The notes below the pieces were generated by a model, which worked only from the letters and a program-made list of their open reading frames with translations, was not told the DNA's origin and did not search any database. The translations under genes and the position numbers were made by a program. From Galbitalea sp036271875 (GTDB lineage: Bacteria > Actinomycetota > Actinomycetes > Actinomycetales > Microbacteriaceae), in assembly GCA_036271875.1 (NCBI GenBank), contig DATAZU010000005.1, positions 158,488 to 222,487 on the forward strand: a DNA stretch of 64,000 bases, given 5' to 3'. Below are positions 1 through 8,514 of the stretch, piece by piece (the first letter of the stretch is position 1; the number at the start of each line of letters is the position of its first letter).

Positions 1-743
1 CGTGGTATCGCAACGGCGTCGCCACCGGCACCAACGTCAACCTGCTCACGTACACATCCGTGGCCGCAGATGTCGGCAAGACGATAACTGCGAAGGTGAC
101 CGCGACCAAGGACGGGTACCCAACGTACACCGCGACCTTCGCGAGTTCCGGGCCGACATTCTCGGATGTGGCGCTGAGCACGACTGTCGACCCAGAGATC
201 AGCGGCACGCCTCAGGTTAGCCACGTGGTCACCGCCAGCTCGGGGACCTGGAACGTGGCCGGCCTCACCTACGCCTACCAGTGGTACCGCAGTGGGGTCC
301 TGATTCCCGGAGCCACGGCGAGCAGCTACCTGCTTGCCGGCCCCGACTACGGTAGCGAGCTAACGGTCAGTGTCACGGGGTCGAAGGCGTTCTACACTTC
401 GGCAACTGATCTCAGCCAGGCCGTTACCGTGGATACCGGCGCGTATGCGCAGAACAGCCTGGCGAGCCCGCTGACCGTCACCGGCCCGCACACGCTGAAC
501 AGCGTGCTGACGGTGAGCGTGAACGGGACATGGAACACGCCCGTGACCGTCACGCTCCAGTGGTGGATATCGCACGACAACGGCGCGACCTGGATATATC
601 TGAATGGGCAGTCCGGGACAACACTCGCGCTCACCGCTGCCAATGGAGTGGCGGTTGGTGACAAGGTCCAGGCCGACGTCACGGCGTTGGCCCCCGGCTA
701 CCTGGAGTACGAAGGCTCGAGCGTAATCGTCACCGTTTCGTGA
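1..743 (+). CDS. 3' part of giant secreted Ig-like repeat protein (5' end outside window)
   Basis: Open from the window edge (frame begins at base 3) to TGA at 741-743, so only the last ~246 residues are visible. They form about two and a half tandem Ig-like modules of 95-100 residues. Each shows the pattern G-T-W-N ... YQW-x-R-x-G-x-x-I-x-GAT-x-SSY ... D-x-G-x-x-(L/I)-x-V-x-V-x-G. The end lines up closely with the end of the next gene: the blocks WYRNGVATGTN, GATASSY and NSLASPL occur in both, so the two are tandem paralogues. No LPXTG motif, transmembrane helix or charged tail follows the last module, so this end carries no visible anchor. Likely an extracellular, possibly adhesive, protein; the function is inferred from architecture only. 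Confidence 0.8.
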   Translation, partial: WYRNGVATGTNVNLLTYTSVAADVGKTITAKVTATKDGYPTYTATFASSGPTFSDVALSTTVDPEISGTPQVSHVVTASSGTWNVAGLTYAYQWYRSGVLIPGATASSYLLAGPDYGSELTVSVTGSKAFYTSATDLSQAVTVDTGAYAQNSLASPLTVTGPHTLNSVLTVSVNGTWNTPVTVTLQWWISHDNGATWIYLNGQSGTTLALTAANGVAVGDKVQADVTALAPGYLEYEGSSVIVTVS

Positions 744-840
744 GTGCTGCCGACCAAAACGAGTAGCGAGTACCTATTTGGATGGTGCTCATGGACGCTC
801 AGACTGACTTCGGCCCAGTTTGACTGTCCTGAGGAGCACC

Positions 841-3800
841 ATGTCCAGCACATCCCGTTCGCGATCGTTCCGCAAGTGGGGAATCGCTTCCGCCATCGCC
901 ATCGCAGCGATGGTGGGTGCTCTCCTGGTCGCCACATCGGCGCAGGCAGATACAACCGTGCTGTCCGGGGTCGTCCACGGTCCGACCGGGTTGCCACTCT
1001 CCGGCGTCACCGTCAGTGGGGTGAATGTCACCAATAACGCGGCGGCAGTTGATGCGACCGCCAAGACCAGCTCGACGGGCGCCTTCACGTTTGCGGCGCT
1101 CCCGCTCAGTACTGACACCCTGTCGTTCAGCGCAACGTCAACGACCTTCTTCCAGTACCTGGGCGGTACCTCCAACATCCAGGACTATGAGATCCTCGGC
1201 AATACCGTGGACACCTCGCACGACCACGGCTACATCACCGTCGCTCTTTCGGCGTCCGGCACGATCACCGGCAAGGTCACGAAAGCCCCCAGTGGCGCGG
1301 TTTCGGGATACACCGTTCGCGCCTACAGCGAGGATCCGAGTGGCGGCTGGTCGATCGCGGGCACTGGCAAGACCAGCAGCTCCGGTGCTTACTCGATCCC
1401 CGGTCTCGAGCCGGGCAGCTACCGCCTCGAAGCGCTCGATGCCACCTCCGCACATCCGGCCTACACGCCGGAATACTCAGGCGGCGGCACGGTCTTCTCG
1501 AGCGCGGGCACGGTCGGTGTCGTCGCGAGCAAGACATCGAGTTACAACTTCGTCGTTGGCAAGGCCGGATCGGTGTCCGGAACCGTCACGGGAACGCACG
1601 GCAGCCCCGCGGCCACTGAGAAGCTCGGGGCGGTGCACGTCACCGTGTACCGTCTCACCGGAACTCCAAGTTCCTTCACATCCGCCGAGGCGCTGGATTC
1701 GCCGAGTACCGTTACCTCGTCCACGGGCACTTACACGGTGAGCGGTCTCGCTCCCGGGTACTACACACTCGAGTTCAATCCGCCCGCCGCCGCACCGTAC
1801 TCGCCGTCTGGGACCAGGTACGGACGTACATTCCTCGGCGGCGGAAGCGAACCGACTCAGGCGACCCCGTTCCTGATCGGCAACGGTACTGCGGTTGCCG
1901 GCCAGAATGTGCAGCTGTCGGGAACCGCAACGATCAGCGGAACCGTCTTCGACGTGGACATCCCGACTTTCGCGCTGTCCAATGTACGAGTCGAGCTCGA
2001 CTATCAGGGTCGGAACGCCGACCTCCCGAGCGAGCATGCCCAGGTGGTTCACACGGCGGCGGATGGCTCCTTCAGCTTCTCAGACATCGGGCCGGGAAAC
2101 TACGAACTGTACGTCGGCAGCAACGCGAGTGTCGACGCCGATTATCAGAGTGAGGCCTGGGAGTGGGTGCGCCAGGTCGTCACGGTGCCCGGCCCCATCT
2201 CATCCGGCGACAACGCGGAAGTCGACGTCTACCTCTCCCACATGAGCGACTTCTTCCTGTACGCACCAACAGCGCCCGCGCTCAGCCAGAGCTCGGGGAA
2301 CGTCGGTGACACGATCTCGGTCGATAACGGAGTCTGGGATTCGCCGGACGTGACGGACTTCACATACCAGTGGTTCAAGTCTGGACAGCTGATCTCTGGT
2401 GCAACCCAGTCGAGCTATACGCTGCAGCCCGATGATCGAAACGAATTCATCACGGCGCGCGTGACCGGCTACAGCTTCGGCTATGGCTACGCGACAGCCG
2501 CGTCCAACGGCTTCTACCCGGACTTCGGCACACTCGTGACACCCTCGCCCGCGGCCAGCATCTCCGGTACCAACGCCGTTGGCAGCACGCTGACGGTAGA
2601 TCCGGGCGGATGGTCGGTGTCCGGAGTGCTCTTCAATTTCGTCTGGCAGGTGAGCCCGAACGGCAGCAGTTGGATCGACGCGCAAAACAGCGGGTCGCCG
2701 ACCTTCGATCTGACCGGCTCCGACTACCTCGATGGCGATCAGGTTCGAGTCAAGATCGACGGTTCCAAGCTCGGCTACAACCCGTTCGAAACAATCGCGG
2801 ACGCTGCAGGAACGCTGCAGGAGTCCCAGATCCACAACGTCACGCTACCGACGGTCAAGAAGACGTCTGCGGGCTTCTCGCTCGCCGGCGGCGTCTGGGA
2901 TCCCATCGCGAAGTCGATTGACGAGGTCGACTGGGTCGTTACCTCCCCCAACGGTACGCCAACGGACTACCTCAACCAGCCCGTTCTCACCCTCGGCCAG
3001 GCTGGCACCAATTACGTCACGGTAACCGAGACCCACAAATACGACGGATGGCAGGACGGAAGCACGAGTCCGATTGTCGCCCAGCTGGGTGCGGCGCCGA
3101 AACCGACCGGGTCCAACGTGCTGAGCGCCACTCCGCAGGTCGGCGTCACGGTGTCAGCGCCCAGCCCGAGCTGGTTACCGACAACCGGAACCTCGACCTA
3201 CCAGTGGGAATACGAGTTGAGTACGACCTGGAAGGTAATCGCGGGCGCGACAGACCCGAACTTCACCCCAACGTCCGGCTATCTCGGACGCCTGCTTCGG
3301 GTCATCACGACCCGCAAGGACACCGGATACACCACCGCGACCTTGGTCACTACCGCCTCCGCCAAGGTCGCGACCGGCGCAGCGCCCACTATCTTTATCG
3401 CCACCACATCGGGAACCGTCGGCACCGGGGACACCCTTACCGCTTCCCCGCTCTGGCTGCCCGCGCCGACCTCGCTGGGATTCCAGTGGGAGTACGCGTC
3501 CTCGCCGAGTGGTCCATACAGCAAGATTTCAGGTGCGACGAAGTCCAGCTATTTGATCCCGCAGTCCCTGGTTGGCAAGTACCTGTTCGTCAACGAAACC
3601 GCCGCGCTGGCTGGACACACCACGGGTTCCAGCTTCCGTCAGTTGGGGCAGGTCGCCGTTGATCAGTTGACGTTGGTCACCACACCAAAGGTGACGGTGG
3701 TCGGGGGTGTTTACACCGTCTCGAACGTCACGTTCTCGCCCGCTGTCCCGGCGAGCGATGTCCAGTACGAGTGGTACTCGTACAACGAGAACGATTCGAC

Positions 3801-5682
3801 TCCGCTCAACACGTTCACCGACCAGCCGACCCAAAACGTTGGCGCGAACGCCAACGCCAACGAGCACTGGGCCGTAGACATTACCGTGCCCAGTTCGGCT
3901 TCGACCAATTTCTACAGTTACGCGTTGAATCCCGTGCCGGGCATCCTCATCAAGAAGGGTGCGATCATCCCGTCCGGACCGACGACGCTTCCGGCCAGCC
4001 AGGTCGGACAGGCCATCGTTCCGCCCACCATCTCGTGGCTGGTTCAAAACCCGACACTGACTCACCAGTGGCAGTACGAGAGCGGGACGACGTGGAAGTC
4101 GATCGCGGCGAGCGCCGGGGGCACCGCCGCAACTTTCACGCCCAGCTCGATCTACCTCAACCACCCCATCCGGGTGATCACCACCGCAAGCCGTGCCAAC
4201 TACGTGACCGCGACACAGGTTTCGTCCTCCACGACCGTTGCGCTCGGCGCGACGCTGGTGCCAGGCACCTCGTCGAATGCGGCGTCGATCAACGGCTACG
4301 GGATCAGCGCCCCGTTCACGGCTCTGCCCGGTGTCTGGAATCAGACCGGACTCTCCTACCACTATCAGTGGGCATCGGGAGCGAGCGCGACCGGACCGTG
4401 GACCACCATCACGGGTGCAACGGCCGTCGCGTACACCCCGGGTACCGCCCTGCTTGGCAAGTACCTGCAGGTGACGATCACGGGCTCGAAAGCGGGCTAC
4501 GGCTCCGCGCAGACGATCGCCGTAAGCAATGCGATTCAGGACGGTCAAATCAAGCTACTGAGTGCACCGAAGGTCACCCTCAGCGCGGGCACGTACAAGG
4601 TCGCGAGCAATGGAGTGTGGTCGCCAACGGCGACGAGCTACGAATATGACTGGGAGCTGTTCGATCCAGCGACCGATAGCTCCACTGCGGAGGGCACGAT
4701 GAGTTCGTACACGCCGCTGGCCGCCGACGCCGGCAAGGAGATCCAGCTGACGATTTACCCCGACCGGATGGGCTACACGAGTGGCGGAACGACGGTCATC
4801 GTCCGCTCCGGTGCGGCGATCGCGCCAACCAGCCCGATCACCCTCACCGGCACGGCTGTCGTTGGTGGCACTCTCACCCTCACAGTGCCCGGATGGAACA
4901 CAGTGAATCCCGAGGTGCACGTCGCGTGGTATCGCAACGGGGTGGCAACGGGAACCAATATCAATGAGGTGACCTATCCCCTCACCGCAGCTGATTTCGG
5001 CAAGACGATCAGCGCGAAGCTGACCGTTCTCAAGACCGGATATCCGAGTGCGACATTCTCGTTCGCAAGCACGCCGATCTTCTCGGACTTTGCGATCGTC
5101 CCGACCTCCGATCCCGTCATTACCGGTGGAAGTTCGGATGGCTCGGCACCGGTGGGCAAAGTCCTCGGTGTAACGACCGGCACATGGAACGCGACGGGCC
5201 TGACGTACACCTACCAGTGGACTCGATCCGGCGCCGCGATTCCCGGGGCAACGGCCTCGAGCTATCAGCTGGCCTACGCCGATTTCGGCAACGAGATCAA
5301 CGTGACGGTGCGGGCGGGCAAGACGGACTTCACTCCCGCGAGCGACTCCGCGCAGGCCATCACGGTGGAGCAGGGCGGCCCGATCACGAACTCGCTGGCC
5401 AGTCCCCTGAAGATCACGGGCACAGCGAAACTCGGCAACGTGCTCACGCTGTCCATCCTGGGAAAATGGAGTGTGCCATCGACCGTGCAGGTTCAGTGGG
5501 TGTACTCAACAGACGGCGGCTCAACCTGGAACTACATCACGGGAGCAACCGGCTACACCTATACGCTGTCGGCGGCGGACGGCGTTGCCGTCGGCAATGA
5601 AGTGACAGCAACGGTCTTCGCCACAGCGCCGGGTTACCTCAGCTATGGCGAGAACAGTCCGGGCGTGACGGTGATTTCCTAA
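841..5682 (+). CDS. Giant secreted protein with CnaB/carboxypeptidase-regulatory-like and Ig-like repeats
   Basis: 1613 residues. ATG at 841 is chosen because GAGGAG sits just upstream (831-836) and because it opens a clear signal peptide: basic SRSRSFRKW, then a hydrophobic stretch, then a SAQA-D cleavage site near residue 36. Roughly residues 40-480 hold about four beta-sandwich modules of the carboxypeptidase-regulatory/CnaB type (recurring SGTV..G ... G-(A/S)-(F/Y)-(T/S) ... L-x-P-G-x-Y-x-L). The remainder is about twelve divergent Ig-like modules (G-x-W ... YQW ... I-x-GAT-x-x-x-Y). There is no LPXTG or C-terminal membrane segment, so it is probably released or held non-covalently. It follows a paralogue tail 97 bp upstream and is followed by a homologous remnant. 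The role (surface or matrix interaction) is inferred, not shown. Confidence 0.85.
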   Translation: MSSTSRSRSFRKWGIASAIAIAAMVGALLVATSAQADTTVLSGVVHGPTGLPLSGVTVSGVNVTNNAAAVDATAKTSSTGAFTFAALPLSTDTLSFSATSTTFFQYLGGTSNIQDYEILGNTVDTSHDHGYITVALSASGTITGKVTKAPSGAVSGYTVRAYSEDPSGGWSIAGTGKTSSSGAYSIPGLEPGSYRLEALDATSAHPAYTPEYSGGGTVFSSAGTVGVVASKTSSYNFVVGKAGSVSGTVTGTHGSPAATEKLGAVHVTVYRLTGTPSSFTSAEALDSPSTVTSSTGTYTVSGLAPGYYTLEFNPPAAAPYSPSGTRYGRTFLGGGSEPTQATPFLIGNGTAVAGQNVQLSGTATISGTVFDVDIPTFALSNVRVELDYQGRNADLPSEHAQVVHTAADGSFSFSDIGPGNYELYVGSNASVDADYQSEAWEWVRQVVTVPGPISSGDNAEVDVYLSHMSDFFLYAPTAPALSQSSGNVGDTISVDNGVWDSPDVTDFTYQWFKSGQLISGATQSSYTLQPDDRNEFITARVTGYSFGYGYATAASNGFYPDFGTLVTPSPAASISGTNAVGSTLTVDPGGWSVSGVLFNFVWQVSPNGSSWIDAQNSGSPTFDLTGSDYLDGDQVRVKIDGSKLGYNPFETIADAAGTLQESQIHNVTLPTVKKTSAGFSLAGGVWDPIAKSIDEVDWVVTSPNGTPTDYLNQPVLTLGQAGTNYVTVTETHKYDGWQDGSTSPIVAQLGAAPKPTGSNVLSATPQVGVTVSAPSPSWLPTTGTSTYQWEYELSTTWKVIAGATDPNFTPTSGYLGRLLRVITTRKDTGYTTATLVTTASAKVATGAAPTIFIATTSGTVGTGDTLTASPLWLPAPTSLGFQWEYASSPSGPYSKISGATKSSYLIPQSLVGKYLFVNETAALAGHTTGSSFRQLGQVAVDQLTLVTTPKVTVVGGVYTVSNVTFSPAVPASDVQYEWYSYNENDSTPLNTFTDQPTQNVGANANANEHWAVDITVPSSASTNFYSYALNPVPGILIKKGAIIPSGPTTLPASQVGQAIVPPTISWLVQNPTLTHQWQYESGTTWKSIAASAGGTAATFTPSSIYLNHPIRVITTASRANYVTATQVSSSTTVALGATLVPGTSSNAASINGYGISAPFTALPGVWNQTGLSYHYQWASGASATGPWTTITGATAVAYTPGTALLGKYLQVTITGSKAGYGSAQTIAVSNAIQDGQIKLLSAPKVTLSAGTYKVASNGVWSPTATSYEYDWELFDPATDSSTAEGTMSSYTPLAADAGKEIQLTIYPDRMGYTSGGTTVIVRSGAAIAPTSPITLTGTAVVGGTLTLTVPGWNTVNPEVHVAWYRNGVATGTNINEVTYPLTAADFGKTISAKLTVLKTGYPSATFSFASTPIFSDFAIVPTSDPVITGGSSDGSAPVGKVLGVTTGTWNATGLTYTYQWTRSGAAIPGATASSYQLAYADFGNEINVTVRAGKTDFTPASDSAQAITVEQGGPITNSLASPLKITGTAKLGNVLTLSILGKWSVPSTVQVQWVYSTDGGSTWNYITGATGYTYTLSAADGVAVGNEVTATVFATAPGYLSYGENSPGVTVIS

Positions 5683-6141
5683 CCGAAAATACCCAGCGGC
5701 TCCCGGTTGATCACCGGAGCGACGACGAACCACTACACCGTCACCACCGCGGATCTTGGAAGCGACATTGACGTCAGTGAGACCGGTTCCAAGATCTACC
5801 AGACCTCGGACTTCGTGCAGGGCGGTCCCGTCACGACCAGTTTGGTTGCACTGCTCGCACCGGCGACTCCCGTAAGGATCGCGGAAACCGTGGCAATTGG
5901 TCACGTGCTCAGCGCGTCGTACGGCGCCTGGAATTCCCCGGTCACGCCGACCAACGAGTGGGAGCATGAGGCACCGGCGAGCATCATCTGGAACGACATC
6001 ACCGGCGCAACAGCCTCGACATGCACTCCGACGGCCGCCGACGGGATCGCGTCGACCGGCCACATCCGGCTCGTCGTCAGCGCGTCGCGACCGGGTCACA
6101 CGACGGTGGCGCTAACCAGCGCAGCTGTGACCGTTCCGTAG
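5683..6141 (+). pseudogene. Truncated remnant of a third Ig-like paralogue, in frame behind the stop of the previous gene
   Basis: The frame continues open directly after the TAA at 5680-5682 and encodes about 152 residues to TAG at 6139-6141. It starts in the middle of a module: SGSRLITGATTNHYT matches the RSG-x-x-IPGAT-x-SSY segment of the two upstream proteins. It then follows their C-terminal order (VQGGPVTTSL.., ASYGAWNSPV, NDITGATAST). There is no signal peptide and no ribosome site. It therefore looks like the 3' stump of another copy, joined to the full gene by recombination between repeats or left by a nonsense mutation. Stop-codon readthrough would simply add one and a half modules. 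Confidence 0.65.
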
Positions 6142-6152
6142 GTCGGTTCGAT

Positions 6153-7163
6153 CTATCGCAGGTCCCGCAGGGTCCGCAGCTTCGTCTCGAGGTCCGGACC
6201 CTGCGGAACGACAATGACTTCGTCGGCCTGCGTGACCGTGGCGAGATCCTCGATCCGGCGCGTCACGTGCTCCAGATCGCCAATCGCCTGCTGGGAGTTG
6301 CGCTCGCGGACGAACTCGGTCTCGGTTGGCGTCCAAGCGTGCGCTTCTGCCTCCGCCAGAGTCGGGATGCGACCGGGACGGGCGCCGGAACGTAGGCGAC
6401 TGAAGTACAGGCCGTTGGGCAGGGCGAGCCGGTCGGCATCCTCCTGGCTATCCCCGACGAGTGTGGCGACGGCTACCATCGAGTGCGGCTCGCTCAGTAT
6501 CACCGACGGCTCGAAGCTGTCGCGATAGAGCTGAAACGCGAGCGGGGTGTTGTCCCCGCCGGCGAAGTGGTGGGCAAAAGCGAAGGGCAGGCCGAGCATC
6601 CCGGCCAGTCGAGCGCTGAAGCCGCTTGAGCCGAGCAGCCACAGCTCGGGTGCATCGCCGAGTCCCGGATGGGCTGCTGGCTGAGCGCCGAGACCGTTCT
6701 CAAGCGGCGGGATCGTGCCGAAGAGGGCCAGAAGCTCGATGACCTGGTTCGGGAAGTCGTCGACCGACTCGGCGCCGATGTTGCGGCGGAGGATGGCCGC
6801 CGTCAACTGGTCGGTGCCGGGCGCGCGACCAAGGCCCAGGTCGATCCGATCGCGGTGGAGGGCGACAAGCGTCCCGAACTGTTCCGCGATGACCAGGGAC
6901 GAATGGTTGGGAAGCATCACTCCCCCGGAGCCCACGCGAATCCGGCTGGTCGCATCCGCTATCGCACCGATGAGGACCGCAGGGGCCGAACTGGCGACCG
7001 CGGGCATTCCGTGATGCTCAGCCACCCAGAACCGGCGATAGCCCAATTGCTCGGCGAGCTGCGCCGTCTCGATCGTTTGCCGGAGCGCCTCGGCGTGGGT
7101 CATGCCCTCGTACACGGACGCGAGGTCGAGCACCGAGAGCGGCAGTTCTTTGAGCGCAGTCAT
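6153..7163 (-). CDS. LLM-class flavin-dependent oxidoreductase (luciferase-like monooxygenase)
   Basis: 336 residues. The N-terminus (PLSVLDLASVYEG ... A-x-x-LGYRRFWVAEHHGMPAVASSAP) and the central HRDRIDLGLGRAPGTD block are typical of the single-component LLM subfamily (MsnO8-like) of TIM-barrel FMN/F420 enzymes. Further family blocks are IRVGSGGVMLPNHSSLVIAE and LWLLGSSGFSARLAGMLGLPFAFAHHF. The substrate cannot be read from sequence. It lies 28 nt downstream of the BenE-like transporter on the same strand, so co-transcription is plausible. Its 3' end meets the Ig-like remnant convergently with only 11 nt between them. Confidence 0.85.
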   Translation of the reverse strand: MTALKELPLSVLDLASVYEGMTHAEALRQTIETAQLAEQLGYRRFWVAEHHGMPAVASSAPAVLIGAIADATSRIRVGSGGVMLPNHSSLVIAEQFGTLVALHRDRIDLGLGRAPGTDQLTAAILRRNIGAESVDDFPNQVIELLALFGTIPPLENGLGAQPAAHPGLGDAPELWLLGSSGFSARLAGMLGLPFAFAHHFAGGDNTPLAFQLYRDSFEPSVILSEPHSMVAVATLVGDSQEDADRLALPNGLYFSRLRSGARPGRIPTLAEAEAHAWTPTETEFVRERNSQQAIGDLEHVTRRIEDLATVTQADEVIVVPQGPDLETKLRTLRDLR

Positions 7164-7191
7164 TGCTTGTGCAACATCCGGTACCCGCGCG

Positions 7192-8340
7192 TCATTCCGG
7201 CTCCGCCGTCGTGGCAGGCGACGGTGCTGACGCGAGCCTGCGCTCGCGACGACGCCGGTTCCAGGTCAACCAGAGCATCACGATCCCGCCGACCAGGAGC
7301 CCCCAGAACGGCGAACCAATTCCCACGATCACGATGCCGGATGCAACGACGAGGAACGTGGCGATCGCGACAATCCGGTTGTTTGGGTCCTCGAGCGATG
7401 CGGCGACCGCGCTCACGAGTGCTCCGAGCATCGCGAGGCCGGCCACGGTGGTAATCAGTAACGGCGGAGTGGCCGAGACAAGGGACGCGGCGAGCCCGGC
7501 GGCCAATCCCAACAACACGTATGTGACACCGCCCGTGAGGGATGCGATCCATCGTTTTGACCGGTCCGAGTGCGAATCCGGTCCCGCCATGATCGCGGCG
7601 CTCAACGCTGCGAGGTTCACGACGTGGGCGCCGAACAACGAGCCGACAGCACTCACGAGACCAGAACTCACAAGGATGATGCGCGCGGGCGGATCCTCGT
7701 ATCCGAATGTCTTCAGAACCGCGAATCCGGGAACATTCTGACCCGCCATCGTTACCAGGAACAGCGGGATGCCAAGGCTCACGATGACGAGCGGCGGGAA
7801 CGAGGGCGGGACGAAGGCCAGCTGCGGGGCGACAAGACTCCCGTGCAACCAGCCGGTTCCCGCAGTTATCCCCACCACGACGATCGTAACGACAAGCGCG
7901 GCGGGTACGGCCCAACGCGGAGCGAGCCCGAACAGGATGAGCCAGACCAGCACGATCGGCAGCGCGAGAAGCGGCAGCTTCACGGATGCCTCGATCGGCG
8001 CGAGGCAGATCGGGAACAGGATACCGGCGAGCATCGCGCTGGCGATGGGGGTCGGGATGCGGGTTATCGCTCGGGTTAGAGCCGGCCAGAGGCCGGTGAT
8101 CGCGATCAGAACTCCGCAGACGAGAAACGCGCCAACGGCAGCGCCGAAGTTGTGAGTCGTGGCGTGCGCAGCGATGAGGAGTGCGGCACCCGGGCTCGAC
8201 CACGCGAAGGACAGCGGAATCCGGAACACCAGGCTCAGGACGATCGCGAGCGCTGCCTGGCAGACGCACAGCGTCAGGAGACCGGATGCGGCTTCGGCGG
8301 GCGTTGCTCCGACGGCGCGCAACCCGGCGAGCACGAGCAC
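7192..8340 (-). CDS. BenE family (benzoate/H+ symporter-like) membrane transporter
   Basis: At least 382 residues with ten or more hydrophobic helices. BenE hallmarks visible: SFAWSSPGAALL, AMLAGILFPI, PLFLVTMAGQNVPGFAVLKTFGY and GIVIVGIGSPFWGLLVGG. The listed start is the first possible GTG (8338-8340). The same frame continues upstream to a TAG at 8410-8412 and encodes QPIVAGLVGALTGFASTFVL, which matches the conserved first helix of the family. No ATG, GTG or TTG precedes that segment; ATC at 8398-8400 is the only near-cognate codon. The true start is therefore uncertain, or the 5' end is damaged. The C-terminal tail is basic and hydrophilic. The transported compound is not determinable. 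Confidence 0.8.
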   Translation of the reverse strand: MLVLAGLRAVGATPAEAASGLLTLCVCQAALAIVLSLVFRIPLSFAWSSPGAALLIAAHATTHNFGAAVGAFLVCGVLIAITGLWPALTRAITRIPTPIASAMLAGILFPICLAPIEASVKLPLLALPIVLVWLILFGLAPRWAVPAALVVTIVVVGITAGTGWLHGSLVAPQLAFVPPSFPPLVIVSLGIPLFLVTMAGQNVPGFAVLKTFGYEDPPARIILVSSGLVSAVGSLFGAHVVNLAALSAAIMAGPDSHSDRSKRWIASLTGGVTYVLLGLAAGLAASLVSATPPLLITTVAGLAMLGALVSAVAASLEDPNNRIVAIATFLVVASGIVIVGIGSPFWGLLVGGIVMLWLTWNRRRRERRLASAPSPATTAEPE

Positions 8341-8431
8341 AAACGTGCTCGCGAATCCGGTGAGCGCGCCGACAAGGCCGGCGACGATGGGCTGAACGAT
8401 CCGTCCAGCCTAGGGGTGCGCAGCGCGCGCA

Positions 8432-8496
8432 CTCGTGAGGGGCGGCAGAAGGCCCCAAAACTGGCTCGGACAGGGCCTTCTGCCGCCCCTCACGAG
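8432..8496. terminator. 24-bp perfect-stem hairpin downstream of clpX
   Basis: The arms 8432-8455 and 8473-8496 are exact reverse complements over 24 bp, with a 17-nt loop. It lies between the clpX stop (8515) and the 5' end of the benE-like gene, both on the minus strand. It would terminate clpX transcripts and insulate the transporter. The stem is GC-rich, without a long T tract. Confidence 0.6.
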
Positions 8497-8514
8497 ATGC
8501 GAACGCTAGGTCAG

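Noticed and set aside
3529..4548. Minus-strand frame inside the giant surface protein gene
   Set aside because: The plus strand carries the continuous repeat architecture; the minus frame is Arg-rich and featureless.
5707..6141. Independent small gene after the giant protein
   Set aside because: No ribosome site, starts mid-module, same frame as the preceding stop; treated as a remnant.
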